A stretch of 64,000 nucleotides of DNA from Spirochaetaceae bacterium (GTDB lineage Bacteria > Spirochaetota > Spirochaetia > Treponematales > Rectinemataceae), in assembly GCA_025358255.1 (NCBI GenBank), contig JANYKC010000082.1, forward strand, positions 17,236 through 81,235, given 5' to 3'. The notes beneath the pieces were generated by a model. The model was not told where the DNA came from. It saw only the letters and a program-made list of their open reading frames with translations, and did not search any database. Each line of letters starts with the position of its first letter. Positions within the stretch are counted from its first letter, which is position 1. The translations under genes were made by a program, and so were the position numbers. Shown one piece after another: positions 1-7,431 of this stretch.

Positions 1-1137
1 ATCATGGACTGCCTGCGCTATTGGGTCTCCGAGATGCATGTCGATGGCTTTCGCTTCGACCTGGGGTCCATCCTCGGCCGCGACCAGCAAGGCCGGCTTC
101 TCGAGAACCCGCCCATGATCGAGCAAATCGCCGAGGATCCCCTGCTGCGGCACACCAAGATCATCGCAGAGGCATGGGACGCGGGCGGTGCCTACCAGGT
201 CGGCTGGTTCCCCGGCGGACGCTGGGCCGAGTGGAACGACCGCTACCGGGACGATGTGCGGCGCTTCTGGCGCGGCGACGAGCGCTCTGTCCAGGGCTTC
301 GCGACCCGGGTGACGGGCTCCAGCGACCTCTACCTCCGCGACGGGCGCAAACCCTTCCATTCGATCAATTATGTGACCTGCCATGACGGTTTCACCCTCA
401 ATGACCTCGTAAGCTACAACGGCAAGCACAACGAGGAGAATGGCGAAGGGAATCGCGACGGCAACGACTCGAACTTCAGCTTCAACCATGGCTTCGAGGG
501 GCCGTCCACGAATGCCGCCATCATGGCCCTTCGCAATAGGCAGGCCAAGAACTACCTTGCCACCCTCCTCCTCTCGATAGGCACCCCCATGCTCCTCGGC
601 GGCGACGAATTCCGGCGCAGCCAGGGCGGCAACAACAACGCCTTCTGCCAGAACAACGCCACCAGTTGGTATGATTTCACTCAGGCCAAGATCCATTCAG
701 GCACATGGCGCTTCGCGAAGGGCCTCATCGCATTGCGACTCCGCCATCCTGCCTTCAGGAGGCCCGAATTTTTCACCGGAAATGATGCCGACTACAACGC
801 GACCCCGGACATCTCCTGGTTCGACGAGGACGGTAAAAGCCCCGATTGGGCGCGGATTGACAAGCGAATCGCCTGGCGCCTCGACGGCTCCAAGGCTGAC
901 ATCCTGGCGGACCGGGATGACAACGACTTTTACCTGATCTGCAACGCGTCGAACGACAGCATTAGCTTCAAGATCGGGCCAGCCCAGCACGGTAGGATCT
1001 GGGCCTTGGCGATGGACACGGCGCGCGAAAGCCCGAAGGATCTCCTGGAGCCGGGCAAAGAGGAGCCGATCAATCCGCAATCCTGCTTTGTGGCCGCCGC
1101 CCACTCCTTCATCCTGCTGCTCTCCAGGGAGGGCTAA
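1..1137 (+). CDS. glgX: Glycogen debranching enzyme (isoamylase/GlgX type), 3' part
   Basis: The gene enters the window already in frame, so only about 378 C-terminal residues are present; the family is usually 650-720 residues. The GH13 catalytic motifs are intact: DGFRFD carries the nucleophile Asp, IIAEAWD the acid/base Glu, and VTCHDGFTLNDLV is the conserved HD region IV. The protein should cleave alpha-1,6 branches of glycogen or limit dextrin in the cytoplasm. The long EENGEGNRDGNDSNFSFN stretch and the QNNATSWYDF region are typical of the isoamylase/GlgX subfamily. The ATG at position 4 is internal and is not the real start. Family assignment is secure; GlgX versus TreX cannot be separated without the N-terminus. 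Confidence 0.93.
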   Translation: MMDCLRYWVSEMHVDGFRFDLGSILGRDQQGRLLENPPMIEQIAEDPLLRHTKIIAEAWDAGGAYQVGWFPGGRWAEWNDRYRDDVRRFWRGDERSVQGFATRVTGSSDLYLRDGRKPFHSINYVTCHDGFTLNDLVSYNGKHNEENGEGNRDGNDSNFSFNHGFEGPSTNAAIMALRNRQAKNYLATLLLSIGTPMLLGGDEFRRSQGGNNNAFCQNNATSWYDFTQAKIHSGTWRFAKGLIALRLRHPAFRRPEFFTGNDADYNATPDISWFDEDGKSPDWARIDKRIAWRLDGSKADILADRDDNDFYLICNASNDSISFKIGPAQHGRIWALAMDTARESPKDLLEPGKEEPINPQSCFVAAAHSFILLLSREG

Positions 1138-1162
1138 AGGCGGCGCGGCTGAAAGCGCCTTT
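1136..1162 (+). terminator. Weak hairpin after glgX
   Basis: AAAGGCG and CGCCTTT form a 7-bp stem that starts within the glgX stop codon. No U-tract follows outside the stem, so it may be an inefficient terminator or an mRNA-end hairpin. Confidence 0.3.
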
Positions 1163-1197
1163 CGCGCGGGCCTCGGCTTGCCTTTGCGGCGACTCCT

Positions 1198-1851
1198 ATG
1201 TACTTTCCATATATGGCCGCCAGAAGAAAGAGCGAAGCGTCGCTGGATTTTGAACGAGGGGTCCGCGAGCTCACCAGACACCGACCGGACCTAGCGCTCC
1301 GCCTTTTTCGTGAGGCGGTGGACTCTTGTCCGGCCGGAAAAACCTCACTGCTGGAAAAGCGCCTCTATTGGCTTTCCATTGCGCTCTTGCGGCTTGACCA
1401 GCCTGAACTGGCGCTGAAAAGCCTCGCATCGGCTCGAAAAATCAAGCCTCGTGGCCATTCGGCAAAGCTGTTCGCCCGGCGGGTGAATGAATACGGGATG
1501 ACCCGTCGCTCCTGCTCCGACTTGGATGATTTCTACGCCTTTTTTTCCGTCCAGACCTGTCTTTTCCTGGCCTCGCGGGCAGCAAAGCGCTTTTCCTGCG
1601 ACGAGGAAAAAGACACGGTGACGCGGCTGATCGCCTTCGCCTGGCAAGAACTGAAGAAGTCGGGTCGCCTTGCGGACAAGAGATCCAAGGAAAGGCTTGC
1701 GCTTTTCCGCGACTGGCCAAAGGTCTTTCCGAGTTTCATGTCGGGCAGCGGTCACATCCCCCGCCCTATGACCGGCGCCAGTCGCTGTGAAGGCAAGGTG
1801 GTCAATTTCCGCCGCGTGGATCGATGCGAAGGTGGAGAAAGCAAGGCTTAG
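1198..1851 (+). CDS. Hypothetical protein with TPR-like N-terminus
   Basis: I do not recognise the family. The 217-residue product has no signal peptide or membrane segment and is rich in Arg, Lys and Ala. Residues about 15-85 read like two helix-turn-helix (TPR-like) repeats, e.g. RPDLALRLFREAVD and QPELALKSLASARKI. The second half is basic and helical. It lies 60 nt behind glgX on the same strand. The start is uncertain: neither the ATG at 1198 nor the ATG at 1213 has a clear Shine-Dalgarno sequence. The long frame and the absence of a better competing frame support it as a real gene. Confidence 0.6.
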   Translation: MYFPYMAARRKSEASLDFERGVRELTRHRPDLALRLFREAVDSCPAGKTSLLEKRLYWLSIALLRLDQPELALKSLASARKIKPRGHSAKLFARRVNEYGMTRRSCSDLDDFYAFFSVQTCLFLASRAAKRFSCDEEKDTVTRLIAFAWQELKKSGRLADKRSKERLALFRDWPKVFPSFMSGSGHIPRPMTGASRCEGKVVNFRRVDRCEGGESKA

Positions 1852-1897
1852 CCCTCGGCCTGTGGCCCTTGGACACAGTTGGCATATCGATCCGCCT

Positions 1898-1920
1898 TAC
1901 TGTATCCAAAAGAAACAGTA
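1898..1920. promoter_or_regulatory. Candidate activator site (inverted repeat) upstream of the sigma gene
   Basis: TACTGT and ACAGTA form a perfect 6-bp inverted repeat with an 11-nt spacer, about 255-280 nt upstream of the predicted sigma-54 start site. Sigma-54 promoters need a remote bound AAA+ activator, so this is a possible enhancer site. The rest of the 1852-2195 gap is AT-richer than its surroundings and contains no gene I can support. Confidence 0.3.
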
Positions 1921-2152
1921 TTATCCCCTGTTCCGTCAGTAGCGTGTCCGCAATATCCAGACAAGGTGATTTCCCTTATTGTCTCGGGCTCGGACCAAGG
2001 CGAGCAAATCCTGACGGTAGTCGCTCTGCCAGCTTGTTGATTTTGTTGGGTATTTAGTAAATCCTTTTACGAAAACAAAATAGATGAAATTTCACTTGCG
2101 CTTTCTCACTTGGGAACCTATCGGGTATTTCCTCTGGTTAATATTTGGGAAT

Positions 2153-2168
2153 TGGCACGCTATTTGCT
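2153..2168 (+). promoter_or_regulatory. Sigma-54 (-24/-12) promoter of the RpoS-like gene
   Basis: TGGCACG-N4-TTGCT matches the RpoN consensus at every core base, with exactly 10 nt between the invariant GG and GC. The predicted start site is near 2178-2180, leaving a 16-18 nt leader that includes the Shine-Dalgarno sequence GGAGG (2186-2190) of the sigma gene. Sequence match and position are seen directly; use by RpoN is inferred. Confidence 0.85.
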
Positions 2169-2195
2169 TAGTGATAAGTGCTACCGGAGGCGACC

Positions 2196-3077
2196 ATGAA
2201 CAAGATCAAGAACGCGAAAAGTGCCTGCCTGAACGAGAACAGTGATTGCGAGGAAAATGTCCTTTCCATCTACCTCAAGGAAATAAACCGCATCCCCCTC
2301 CTCACCAGGATGGAGGAAGATACTTACGCCCGCGCCGCCAAGAAAGGCGAAAAGCGGGCCGTCGATATGCTGGTCAAGGCCAACCTCCGCTTTGTGGTAA
2401 ATGTCGCGAAAAAGTACCAGAATCAGGGATTGCCGCTTTCTGACCTTATCTCCGAAGGGAACATCGGCCTCATGAACGCCATCGACCGATACGATGTCGA
2501 CAAAGGCTACCACTTCATTTCCTACGCTGTCTGGTGGATCCGCCAGGCCATCCTCAAGGCAATCTGCGAAAAGTCCCGCATGATCCGTCTCCCCCTCAAC
2601 CGAGCCAACGAGCTTGTGCAGATCGAAAAGGCCAGGAAAATGCTCGAAGGCGCGCGCACCGAGGACGAGGAGATACGCGAGATCGCACGCCTCCTCAATA
2701 TGGATTCTGACCATGTCGCCGACCTCGTCGCCGTCAGCCGCGAGCTTATCTCCCTGGAGACCCCTGTTTTTGATGAGCGCGATTCCTCTGTAGTTGGGGA
2801 TTTCGTCGAAAACAGCGCATATACCTCTCCTGAGGAGTATGTGGTCGACGAGAACCTGAAGTCGGATATCAACGCTGTCCTCCATACCCTTACCGACAAG
2901 GAACGGGAAGTGATCGAGTATCGCTTTGGCCTTAGCGGTCGCCGTGCCATGAGCCTCAAAGAGATCGGGGACCGGTTCAGCCTTACCAAGGAAAGGATCA
3001 GGCAGATCGAGAAGAATGCGCTGAAGCGCCTGTCCCAGCCCAACCGCGCGGAGCTCCTCGAGGATTACGTCGCCTGA
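2196..3077 (+). CDS. rpoS: RpoS-like group 2 sigma-70 family factor
   Basis: The 293-residue protein lacks the acidic region 1.1 of housekeeping RpoD. Region 1.2 (LSIYLKEINRIPLLT) is followed by region 2 (NLRFVVNVAKKYQNQGLPLSDLISEGNIGLM ... YAVWWIRQAI), region 3, and region 4 with its helix-turn-helix (MSLKEIGDRFSLTKERIRQIEKNALKRL). It directs RNA polymerase to an alternative promoter set. The start is the ATG at 2196, behind GGAGG with 5-nt spacing; the in-frame GTG at 2178 lies at the predicted transcription start. The sigma-54 promoter in front resembles the RpoN-RpoS arrangement of Borrelia. The name rpoS is by analogy; the regulon cannot be deduced here. Confidence 0.88.
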   Translation: MNKIKNAKSACLNENSDCEENVLSIYLKEINRIPLLTRMEEDTYARAAKKGEKRAVDMLVKANLRFVVNVAKKYQNQGLPLSDLISEGNIGLMNAIDRYDVDKGYHFISYAVWWIRQAILKAICEKSRMIRLPLNRANELVQIEKARKMLEGARTEDEEIREIARLLNMDSDHVADLVAVSRELISLETPVFDERDSSVVGDFVENSAYTSPEEYVVDENLKSDINAVLHTLTDKEREVIEYRFGLSGRRAMSLKEIGDRFSLTKERIRQIEKNALKRLSQPNRAELLEDYVA

Positions 3078-3101
3078 CCTTGGCTTTTATTGGTGCCAGA
3101 G

Positions 3102-3130
3102 GGAGCTGCCGATCGGGCGGCTCCTTTTTT
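3102..3130 (+). terminator. Intrinsic terminator of the sigma gene
   Basis: GGAGCTGCC pairs with GGCGGCTCC (9 bp, one G-U pair) around a GATCG loop, followed directly by six T residues. It lies 25 nt after the stop codon. Confidence 0.9.
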
Positions 3131-3161
3131 GGTCCAAGCTTTTAGCCTAAGCAAAAACAAT

Positions 3162-3237
3162 GTGGCGCGGATCCTGGCGGTATATGGCAGCAGGTGGTGC
3201 GCTGCGCTCAACCCCCTGCCGTCGCCCGCCGCGCCAC
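3162..3237. repeat. REP-like nested palindrome between convergent genes
   Basis: GTGGCGCGG at 3162 is the exact reverse complement of CCGCGCCAC ending at 3237, and GGCAG/CTGCC arms are nested inside. It lies between the ends of the convergent sigma and pmbA genes. I see no gene in 3131-3360; the element could be a REP-type repeat or a structured 3' end. Confidence 0.4.
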
Positions 3238-3360
3238 TTTGCCTCACATGGCCTGGGGCGGAGTTTGACCCATGAGGCGGCTTTCCGGGTCGGTCAACAA
3301 TCACGAAAGGATAGGTGGGACATATTCCTCTTCGTGAAAAACGGAGAGGGTGCCTTGCTG

Positions 3361-4707
3361 CTATTCGGCGCCGGTGATCGAGACTTTGGGGAGGAGGAGG
3401 GAGGAGGGGCCGAACATGGGTCCGGAAAGGGAAAGGGCATTAGAAAGGCGGATGCCGTCGCGGTTCTCGAAAAGGTTGCCGGTGATCGAGCCACCCCGAA
3501 CGGGACGGCGGGTCTTGCCGTCGGAGAGCCAGGCCAGGCGGATTTCCGCGCCAAAATCGCCTGAGTCCGCGGCGACGCCGAAGTCGGAAAAATAAGCCAC
3601 TTCGAGGTGGGGAATCGATCGGAGCGCGGATTCTGAGTGGGAGCCAGGCGCGACGGAAAAAAGGGGATAGTCACCCCGAACGGGGAGGCCAAGCCAGGTG
3701 GCGTACCGCGAAGGACCGACAAAATCCTTGACGATGCCCTGTTCGCAGAGGACGACGCGTGAGAGCCCGCAGCCTTCCGGATCGCATGGCGCAGAGTCGG
3801 GGTGGCCCAGGAGTTCGGACTCCGCAGAAATGGTAAGGAGGTCGCCACCATTCGCGGCAAGGGTGGATGGGTCCTGGACAGCGCCGCCCATGGAAAAGGG
3901 CGAGGACTTGGAATAGACGCGGGCGAGGTTGCAGTTTGTGAACCAATACCCGAGGACATCCGCGGCGGCGGCGCCGGTGAGGATAAGGGGGAGGTCGATG
4001 CCCGACGGCAAGGCGGCCGCGACCGCCCTGTCCTGGACAAGGGCAAGTCGCTTGGCCGTTTCGAGTTCGAAGCGGGCAAAATCCGGCTCGCTGAACGAGA
4101 AAGCGTCGGTCAGCTCGACCTTGCCTTCCTTGCCTTCCTTGCCTTCCGCTTCCACGGTGAACTCGACATATCCACGCCATGCCGAAAAGCTCGCTTCGAG
4201 GCCTCTGGAGTTGAGTATCCTCGTTTCCCGACGCGAGAGGAAAAGCTCCAGGGAATTGACGCGGGCTTCCGGATCTTCGGCCCTTGCGCGATCGCGGACC
4301 TGGCCACGATAGAAGGCGGAGCGGAGCAAAGGCATCCATTCGGCCGGTTCCCGGCCTTCGAAGGCGCTCGGCCTCCGCGTTTCGGAGGTGACGGCTTCAG
4401 GGAGAGGATACCAGGGATTGTGCGATTTCGACGCGGCGAAGACTGCCCGGGAAACGACAGTCGCCAGTTCCGCCGCGGCCATGGTCGGATGAATGGAGAC
4501 CGCAGCCTCGCCTCGAAGCCGCTTGCCATCCCGCTCGGTGTCCACGTAGACCACGAGGCGATAATCGATCGCCTCCACGTGTCGGCTCATGTCGAGGCTT
4601 TCCCTTACAAGGAAATACTCCGATCCCGAGCGGCGCAACTCGGATAGCCGCCAATCCGAGACACCGGGGCAGTCGGCCAAGGCCGCGATTACAGCTTCGA
4701 TCATCAT
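3361..4707 (-). CDS. pmbA: TldE/PmbA-type subunit of the TldD-TldE peptidase
   Basis: The 448-residue product has the PmbA/TldE C-terminal domain (LPLILTGAAAADVLGYWF, SAPCDPEGCGLSRVVLCEQGIV, SITGNLFE) and lacks the HExxxH zinc motif, as expected for the non-catalytic partner. With TldD it forms a metallopeptidase that trims unfolded or leader peptides in the cytoplasm. ATG 4707 is favoured because ATGATGA makes its start overlap the tldD stop by 4 nt, indicating translational coupling; the longer open frame upstream belongs to no homologous domain. A 9-nt tandem repeat encoding KEG units (4120-4146) interrupts the middle of the protein. Confidence 0.88.
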   Translation of the reverse strand: MMIEAVIAALADCPGVSDWRLSELRRSGSEYFLVRESLDMSRHVEAIDYRLVVYVDTERDGKRLRGEAAVSIHPTMAAAELATVVSRAVFAASKSHNPWYPLPEAVTSETRRPSAFEGREPAEWMPLLRSAFYRGQVRDRARAEDPEARVNSLELFLSRRETRILNSRGLEASFSAWRGYVEFTVEAEGKEGKEGKVELTDAFSFSEPDFARFELETAKRLALVQDRAVAAALPSGIDLPLILTGAAAADVLGYWFTNCNLARVYSKSSPFSMGGAVQDPSTLAANGGDLLTISAESELLGHPDSAPCDPEGCGLSRVVLCEQGIVKDFVGPSRYATWLGLPVRGDYPLFSVAPGSHSESALRSIPHLEVAYFSDFGVAADSGDFGAEIRLAWLSDGKTRRPVRGGSITGNLFENRDGIRLSNALSLSGPMFGPSSLLLPKVSITGAE

Positions 4708-6119
4708 CCGAGGTTCATCCTTGTCTTGACGCAGGGACCGCCCGAGGAAACCTTGACGAATTCCTTGTAGCCCTTTCCACAGGCTCCGGAGCCCGAAAGC
4801 TCGAAGTCGCTCGAAATCATGCTGATCGCGCCCAGGACGTCGGGCACGTAGCCAGAACAGAAGACAGGGGACGCGATCCGACCCGTCAAGGCGCCATCCT
4901 TGATTTCCTTGCCGATCAACGCCACGAGCTGGATGCCCCAATTCCGCGGGTCTTCCATTCCGGAATCGAGGCGATCGAGAAGCCAACCATGCCTTGTGGA
5001 CGCTATCATGTCGTCCAGGCTTGCCGCGCCTGAAGCGAAGTACGTATTGGTCATGCGGGCGTAAGCCTTGTGATCGTAGGCTTGGCGCCGGCCATTGCCA
5101 GTCAGGGGAAAGCCGAGTTCGAGGGCCGAAAGTCCGTCGGAAAAGGCGCCGACCAGGATTCCATCCTTGATGACCTCGGTTTTCGTGCCGAAGTTGCCTT
5201 CGTCGTCAAATAGGAATGAACCGACATGGCTGGTGCCCGATGCCCCGTCGTACATATTGACGATGGGACTGGCAACCCGTTTGCCGAAATACTCGGCGGC
5301 CTTGGCCCTTTTTTTCGCGAACATGTCAAGTTCGACCCCGTGGCCGAAAGCTTCATGGGCTAAGGTTCCGGCCATGTCAGGGCAGAGGATGACATCATAT
5401 TCGCCTGGCTCTACATGTCCGGCTTCGAGCAGGTCGCTCATCTCGGTGGCGAGGCCGGGAAGCTCCGGCTCGAGCAGATCAAGCACCTCAAGGCCGAGCA
5501 GACCCGACGCGACCCGGTAGGAGGACTTGGCCAACCCGGCCCGGCGGGCCACGCCGAAAAGATAGGCTTGGGACCAGTCGAAGCACTGGAACAGGTCTCG
5601 CCCGGGGCTGATAAAGCACCTCGATACTCGGACAAAATCCGCTCTGGCCATGGCGGATACGACGCCAGGAGCTCCAAGAAGCTTGTCCCGTATCGCTGCC
5701 AATCGGGCAAGGCAGGGTTCGGGATCGGCGCTCAGCGCGTCAATCGCGACTCTGCCAATAAATCGCTGTTCTGCGACTTCATCCGGAAGGGGAGGATAGA
5801 GCTTACCCCCGGCTTGTGCCGAAATAAGGGCATCCAGGCGCTCCCCGATTCGGCGACTGGTTTCGGCGACGTCCCCGAGCTCCTCATTGAAGGAGTATTC
5901 AACGACCAAGCCCTTCGACTGCGCGCGCGCCACAAAGCCACGCTGGATCCACATTGGTTCGCTCGCCGATGTCTCGCCCGGCACCGCGCGGCAGGAAAAG
6001 CCTGAATCGTCGGTGCCAAGGACGGAAATATAGTCGAAATGTCTCGAAAGCACGGCGACGATGGCTTCCAGGGGAGAGCGCATTGATTCAAGCCAGGGGC
6101 TCGGTGAACATTCCGGCAT
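4704..6119 (-). CDS. tldD: TldD metallopeptidase, catalytic subunit
   Basis: The 471-residue protein carries the TldD zinc motif HEAFGHGVELD (HExxxH near residues 255-260), preceded by the family stretch YDVILCPDMAGTLAHEAFGH. It pairs with the overlapping downstream pmbA product to form a heterodimeric peptidase. The start at 6119 is supported by AAGGAG five bases ahead of the ATG; the earlier ATG-type starts in the open frame lack a ribosome site. It diverges from the tRNA-Gly promoter region. The housekeeping role in leader-peptide or quinone-cofactor maturation is family knowledge; the substrate here is unknown. Confidence 0.92.
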   Translation of the reverse strand: MPECSPSPWLESMRSPLEAIVAVLSRHFDYISVLGTDDSGFSCRAVPGETSASEPMWIQRGFVARAQSKGLVVEYSFNEELGDVAETSRRIGERLDALISAQAGGKLYPPLPDEVAEQRFIGRVAIDALSADPEPCLARLAAIRDKLLGAPGVVSAMARADFVRVSRCFISPGRDLFQCFDWSQAYLFGVARRAGLAKSSYRVASGLLGLEVLDLLEPELPGLATEMSDLLEAGHVEPGEYDVILCPDMAGTLAHEAFGHGVELDMFAKKRAKAAEYFGKRVASPIVNMYDGASGTSHVGSFLFDDEGNFGTKTEVIKDGILVGAFSDGLSALELGFPLTGNGRRQAYDHKAYARMTNTYFASGAASLDDMIASTRHGWLLDRLDSGMEDPRNWGIQLVALIGKEIKDGALTGRIASPVFCSGYVPDVLGAISMISSDFELSGSGACGKGYKEFVKVSSGGPCVKTRMNLG

Positions 6120-6185
6120 GAAGGCTCCTTTTTCGTGAGCATCATAACGCAGGCATCCTTGATCGCGCCACTGCCATCGGCAGTC

Positions 6186-6214
6186 TTGACTGCCTCCCCT
6201 ATCACGGCTATATT
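6186..6214 (+). promoter_or_regulatory. Sigma-70 promoter of tRNA-Gly
   Basis: TTGACT and TATATT, each 5/6 to consensus, are separated by exactly 17 nt, with a predicted start about 32 nt before the mature tRNA. ACTGCC/GGCAGT palindromes overlap the -35 box and could bind a regulator. Confidence 0.75.
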
Positions 6215-6252
6215 TTTGCTTCAAGCAGCTAGCCCTGCGAATAGTTGCATCC

Positions 6253-6323
6253 GCGCCTGTCGTATACCGGTATTACCCGAGCTTCCCAAGCTCGTGAAGT
6301 GGGTTCGACTCCCATCAGGCGCT
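6253..6323 (+). tRNA. tRNA-Gly (anticodon CCC)
   Basis: The sequence folds as a complete 71-nt cloverleaf. The acceptor GCGCCTG pairs with CAGGCGC. The anticodon arm is CGAGC-TTCCCAA-GCTCG with CCC at positions 34-36, and the T arm is GTGGG-TTCGACT-CCCAT. The discriminator base is T and CCA is not encoded. The D stem is short (GTA/TAC). It reads GGG glycine codons. It has its own promoter upstream and a strong terminator directly downstream, so it is a single-gene unit. Confidence 0.93.
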
Positions 6324-6324
6324 G

Positions 6325-6365
6325 AAAAAAGAAGACCCTGGCCATGCGCTAGGGTTTTCTTTTTT
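6325..6365. terminator. Strong terminator after tRNA-Gly
   Basis: AAAAAAGAAGACCCT pairs with AGGGTTTTCTTTTTT (15 bp, one G-U pair) around an 11-nt loop. The A/T tracts on both sides would let it act in both directions. Confidence 0.92.
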
Positions 6366-6374
6366 CAATAGGCG

Positions 6375-6495
6375 CTGATGGGAGTCGAAGGGAAGGCGCT
6401 CCGCGAGGCGCCCGAGCATTTGAGGGCGACTCGCGGTCGAGCCGGCAAGGAGCGCGCGAGACATCGAGCGCGCGAGCCGGCGAGAGCGCCTTCCC
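6375..6495. repeat. Inverted copy of the tRNA T-arm followed by a GC-rich palindromic element
   Basis: CTGATGGGAGTCGAA (6375-6389) is the exact reverse complement of the tRNA T-arm/acceptor junction (6304-6318). Next, GGGAAGGCGCTC (6390-6401) is the exact reverse complement of 6484-6495, enclosing two copies of GAGCGCGCGAG (6450, 6466) and two of GAGCCGGC. No convincing reading frame covers this stretch. It may be a REP-type or tRNA-derived intergenic repeat. Confidence 0.55.
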
Positions 6496-6570
6496 CGGCC
6501 CGAAGGCCCGAGCCAAGGAAGGCGAGGGCCGCGGCGATAGCCGACGAAGGCGATGAAGACATTTTATGGC

Positions 6571-6576
6571 TATACT
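6571..6576 (+). promoter_or_regulatory. Candidate -10 box of the phosphoesterase lipoprotein gene
   Basis: TATACT (5/6) ends six bases before the ATG at 6583, so the transcript would begin at or near the start codon. No good -35 box is seen. Confidence 0.35.
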
Positions 6577-6582
6577 TGAGAT

Positions 6583-7395
6583 ATGCCCAGAGCAATTTTC
6601 CCAGTGCCGCTGAGTTTAGGGTGTTTTTTGGTTTCGGTTCTCCTGTCCTGCCATAACCCGGGCGGATCCATACCGGTGGCGCCTTGGGACCATATTGTCG
6701 TGGTGTGGGAGGAGAACCATAGTGCGAGTGAAGTGGCTGATCTTGCCTATATCGCACAGCTTCGCGCGGCTGGACTGACATATAGCCAATCGTTTGGATT
6801 GGCAAGGCCTAGCCAGCCGAATTATCTCGCCTTTTTTGCGGGAAGCACGATGGGCGTCACCGACAACCTCAACCATGAACTTGTCGGCGACAATCTCTAT
6901 TCCCGCTTCGCGGATGCAGGCTTATCCATGAAAAGCTATGCCGAAGGATTGCCTGTCGACGGTTTTCGGGGGGCATCCTCCGGCCAGTACCGCCGCAAGC
7001 ATAATCCCGCAGCGAGCTTTGCCGCGATTCCGGATGACGCAATCCTTCCCTTCTCCAAATTCCCCTCGGATTTCTCAACGCTTCCACAATTGAGTTTCGT
7101 GATTCCGGATCAGGACAATGACATGCATGACGGCACCCCCGAACAGGGAGACCAATGGCTGAAGCGGAATCTGGATGCCTACATATCCTGGGCCAAGGCG
7201 CATAGGAGCCTGCTGATCCTCGGCTTTGACGAACCGAGCACCGCCGCGGGTATTGGGCTCGACGCGCCCATTCTCACTGTATTTGTCGGCGAGGGCATTT
7301 CTCCGGGCGCGATCGATACGACCGTAATAGATCATTATCGGGTCTCGGACTATGTGCTCGATTGTTTCGAATTGGATCGCCTTTCCCAACCATGA
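6583..7395 (+). CDS. Phosphoesterase-family lipoprotein (acid phosphatase/phospholipase C-like)
   Basis: The N-terminus is a lipoprotein signal, with the hydrophobic stretch LSLGCFLVSVLL followed by a Cys in the lipobox LLSC. The mature part has the phosphoesterase (AcpA/plcC) signatures HIVVVWEENHS, RPSQPNYLAFFAGST, FVIPDQDNDMHDGT and LLILGFDEPS. It should hydrolyse phosphate monoesters or diesters at the cell surface or in the periplasm. The 270-residue length suits the short bacterial members. The ATG at 6583 gives the only basic n-region (MPRA), but no Shine-Dalgarno precedes it; GTG 6604 is an alternative. The substrate is unknown. Confidence 0.82.
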   Translation: MPRAIFPVPLSLGCFLVSVLLSCHNPGGSIPVAPWDHIVVVWEENHSASEVADLAYIAQLRAAGLTYSQSFGLARPSQPNYLAFFAGSTMGVTDNLNHELVGDNLYSRFADAGLSMKSYAEGLPVDGFRGASSGQYRRKHNPAASFAAIPDDAILPFSKFPSDFSTLPQLSFVIPDQDNDMHDGTPEQGDQWLKRNLDAYISWAKAHRSLLILGFDEPSTAAGIGLDAPILTVFVGEGISPGAIDTTVIDHYRVSDYVLDCFELDRLSQP

Positions 7396-7431
7396 CACCG
7401 CAAAGGTCCTTGGCTGGTTAATGCCGGTATA

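Noticed and set aside
2178-2195. Upstream GTG start for the sigma gene
   Set aside because: It coincides with the predicted sigma-54 transcription start, and translation from it would leave no ribosome site.
2181-2885. 234-residue minus-strand frame over the sigma gene
   Set aside because: Antisense shadow of a clear sigma-70 protein with no motif of its own.
4708-4986. N-terminal extension of pmbA
   Set aside because: The extra 93 residues overlap tldD in another frame and match no PmbA sequence; the ATGA-type overlap at 4704-4707 is the natural start.
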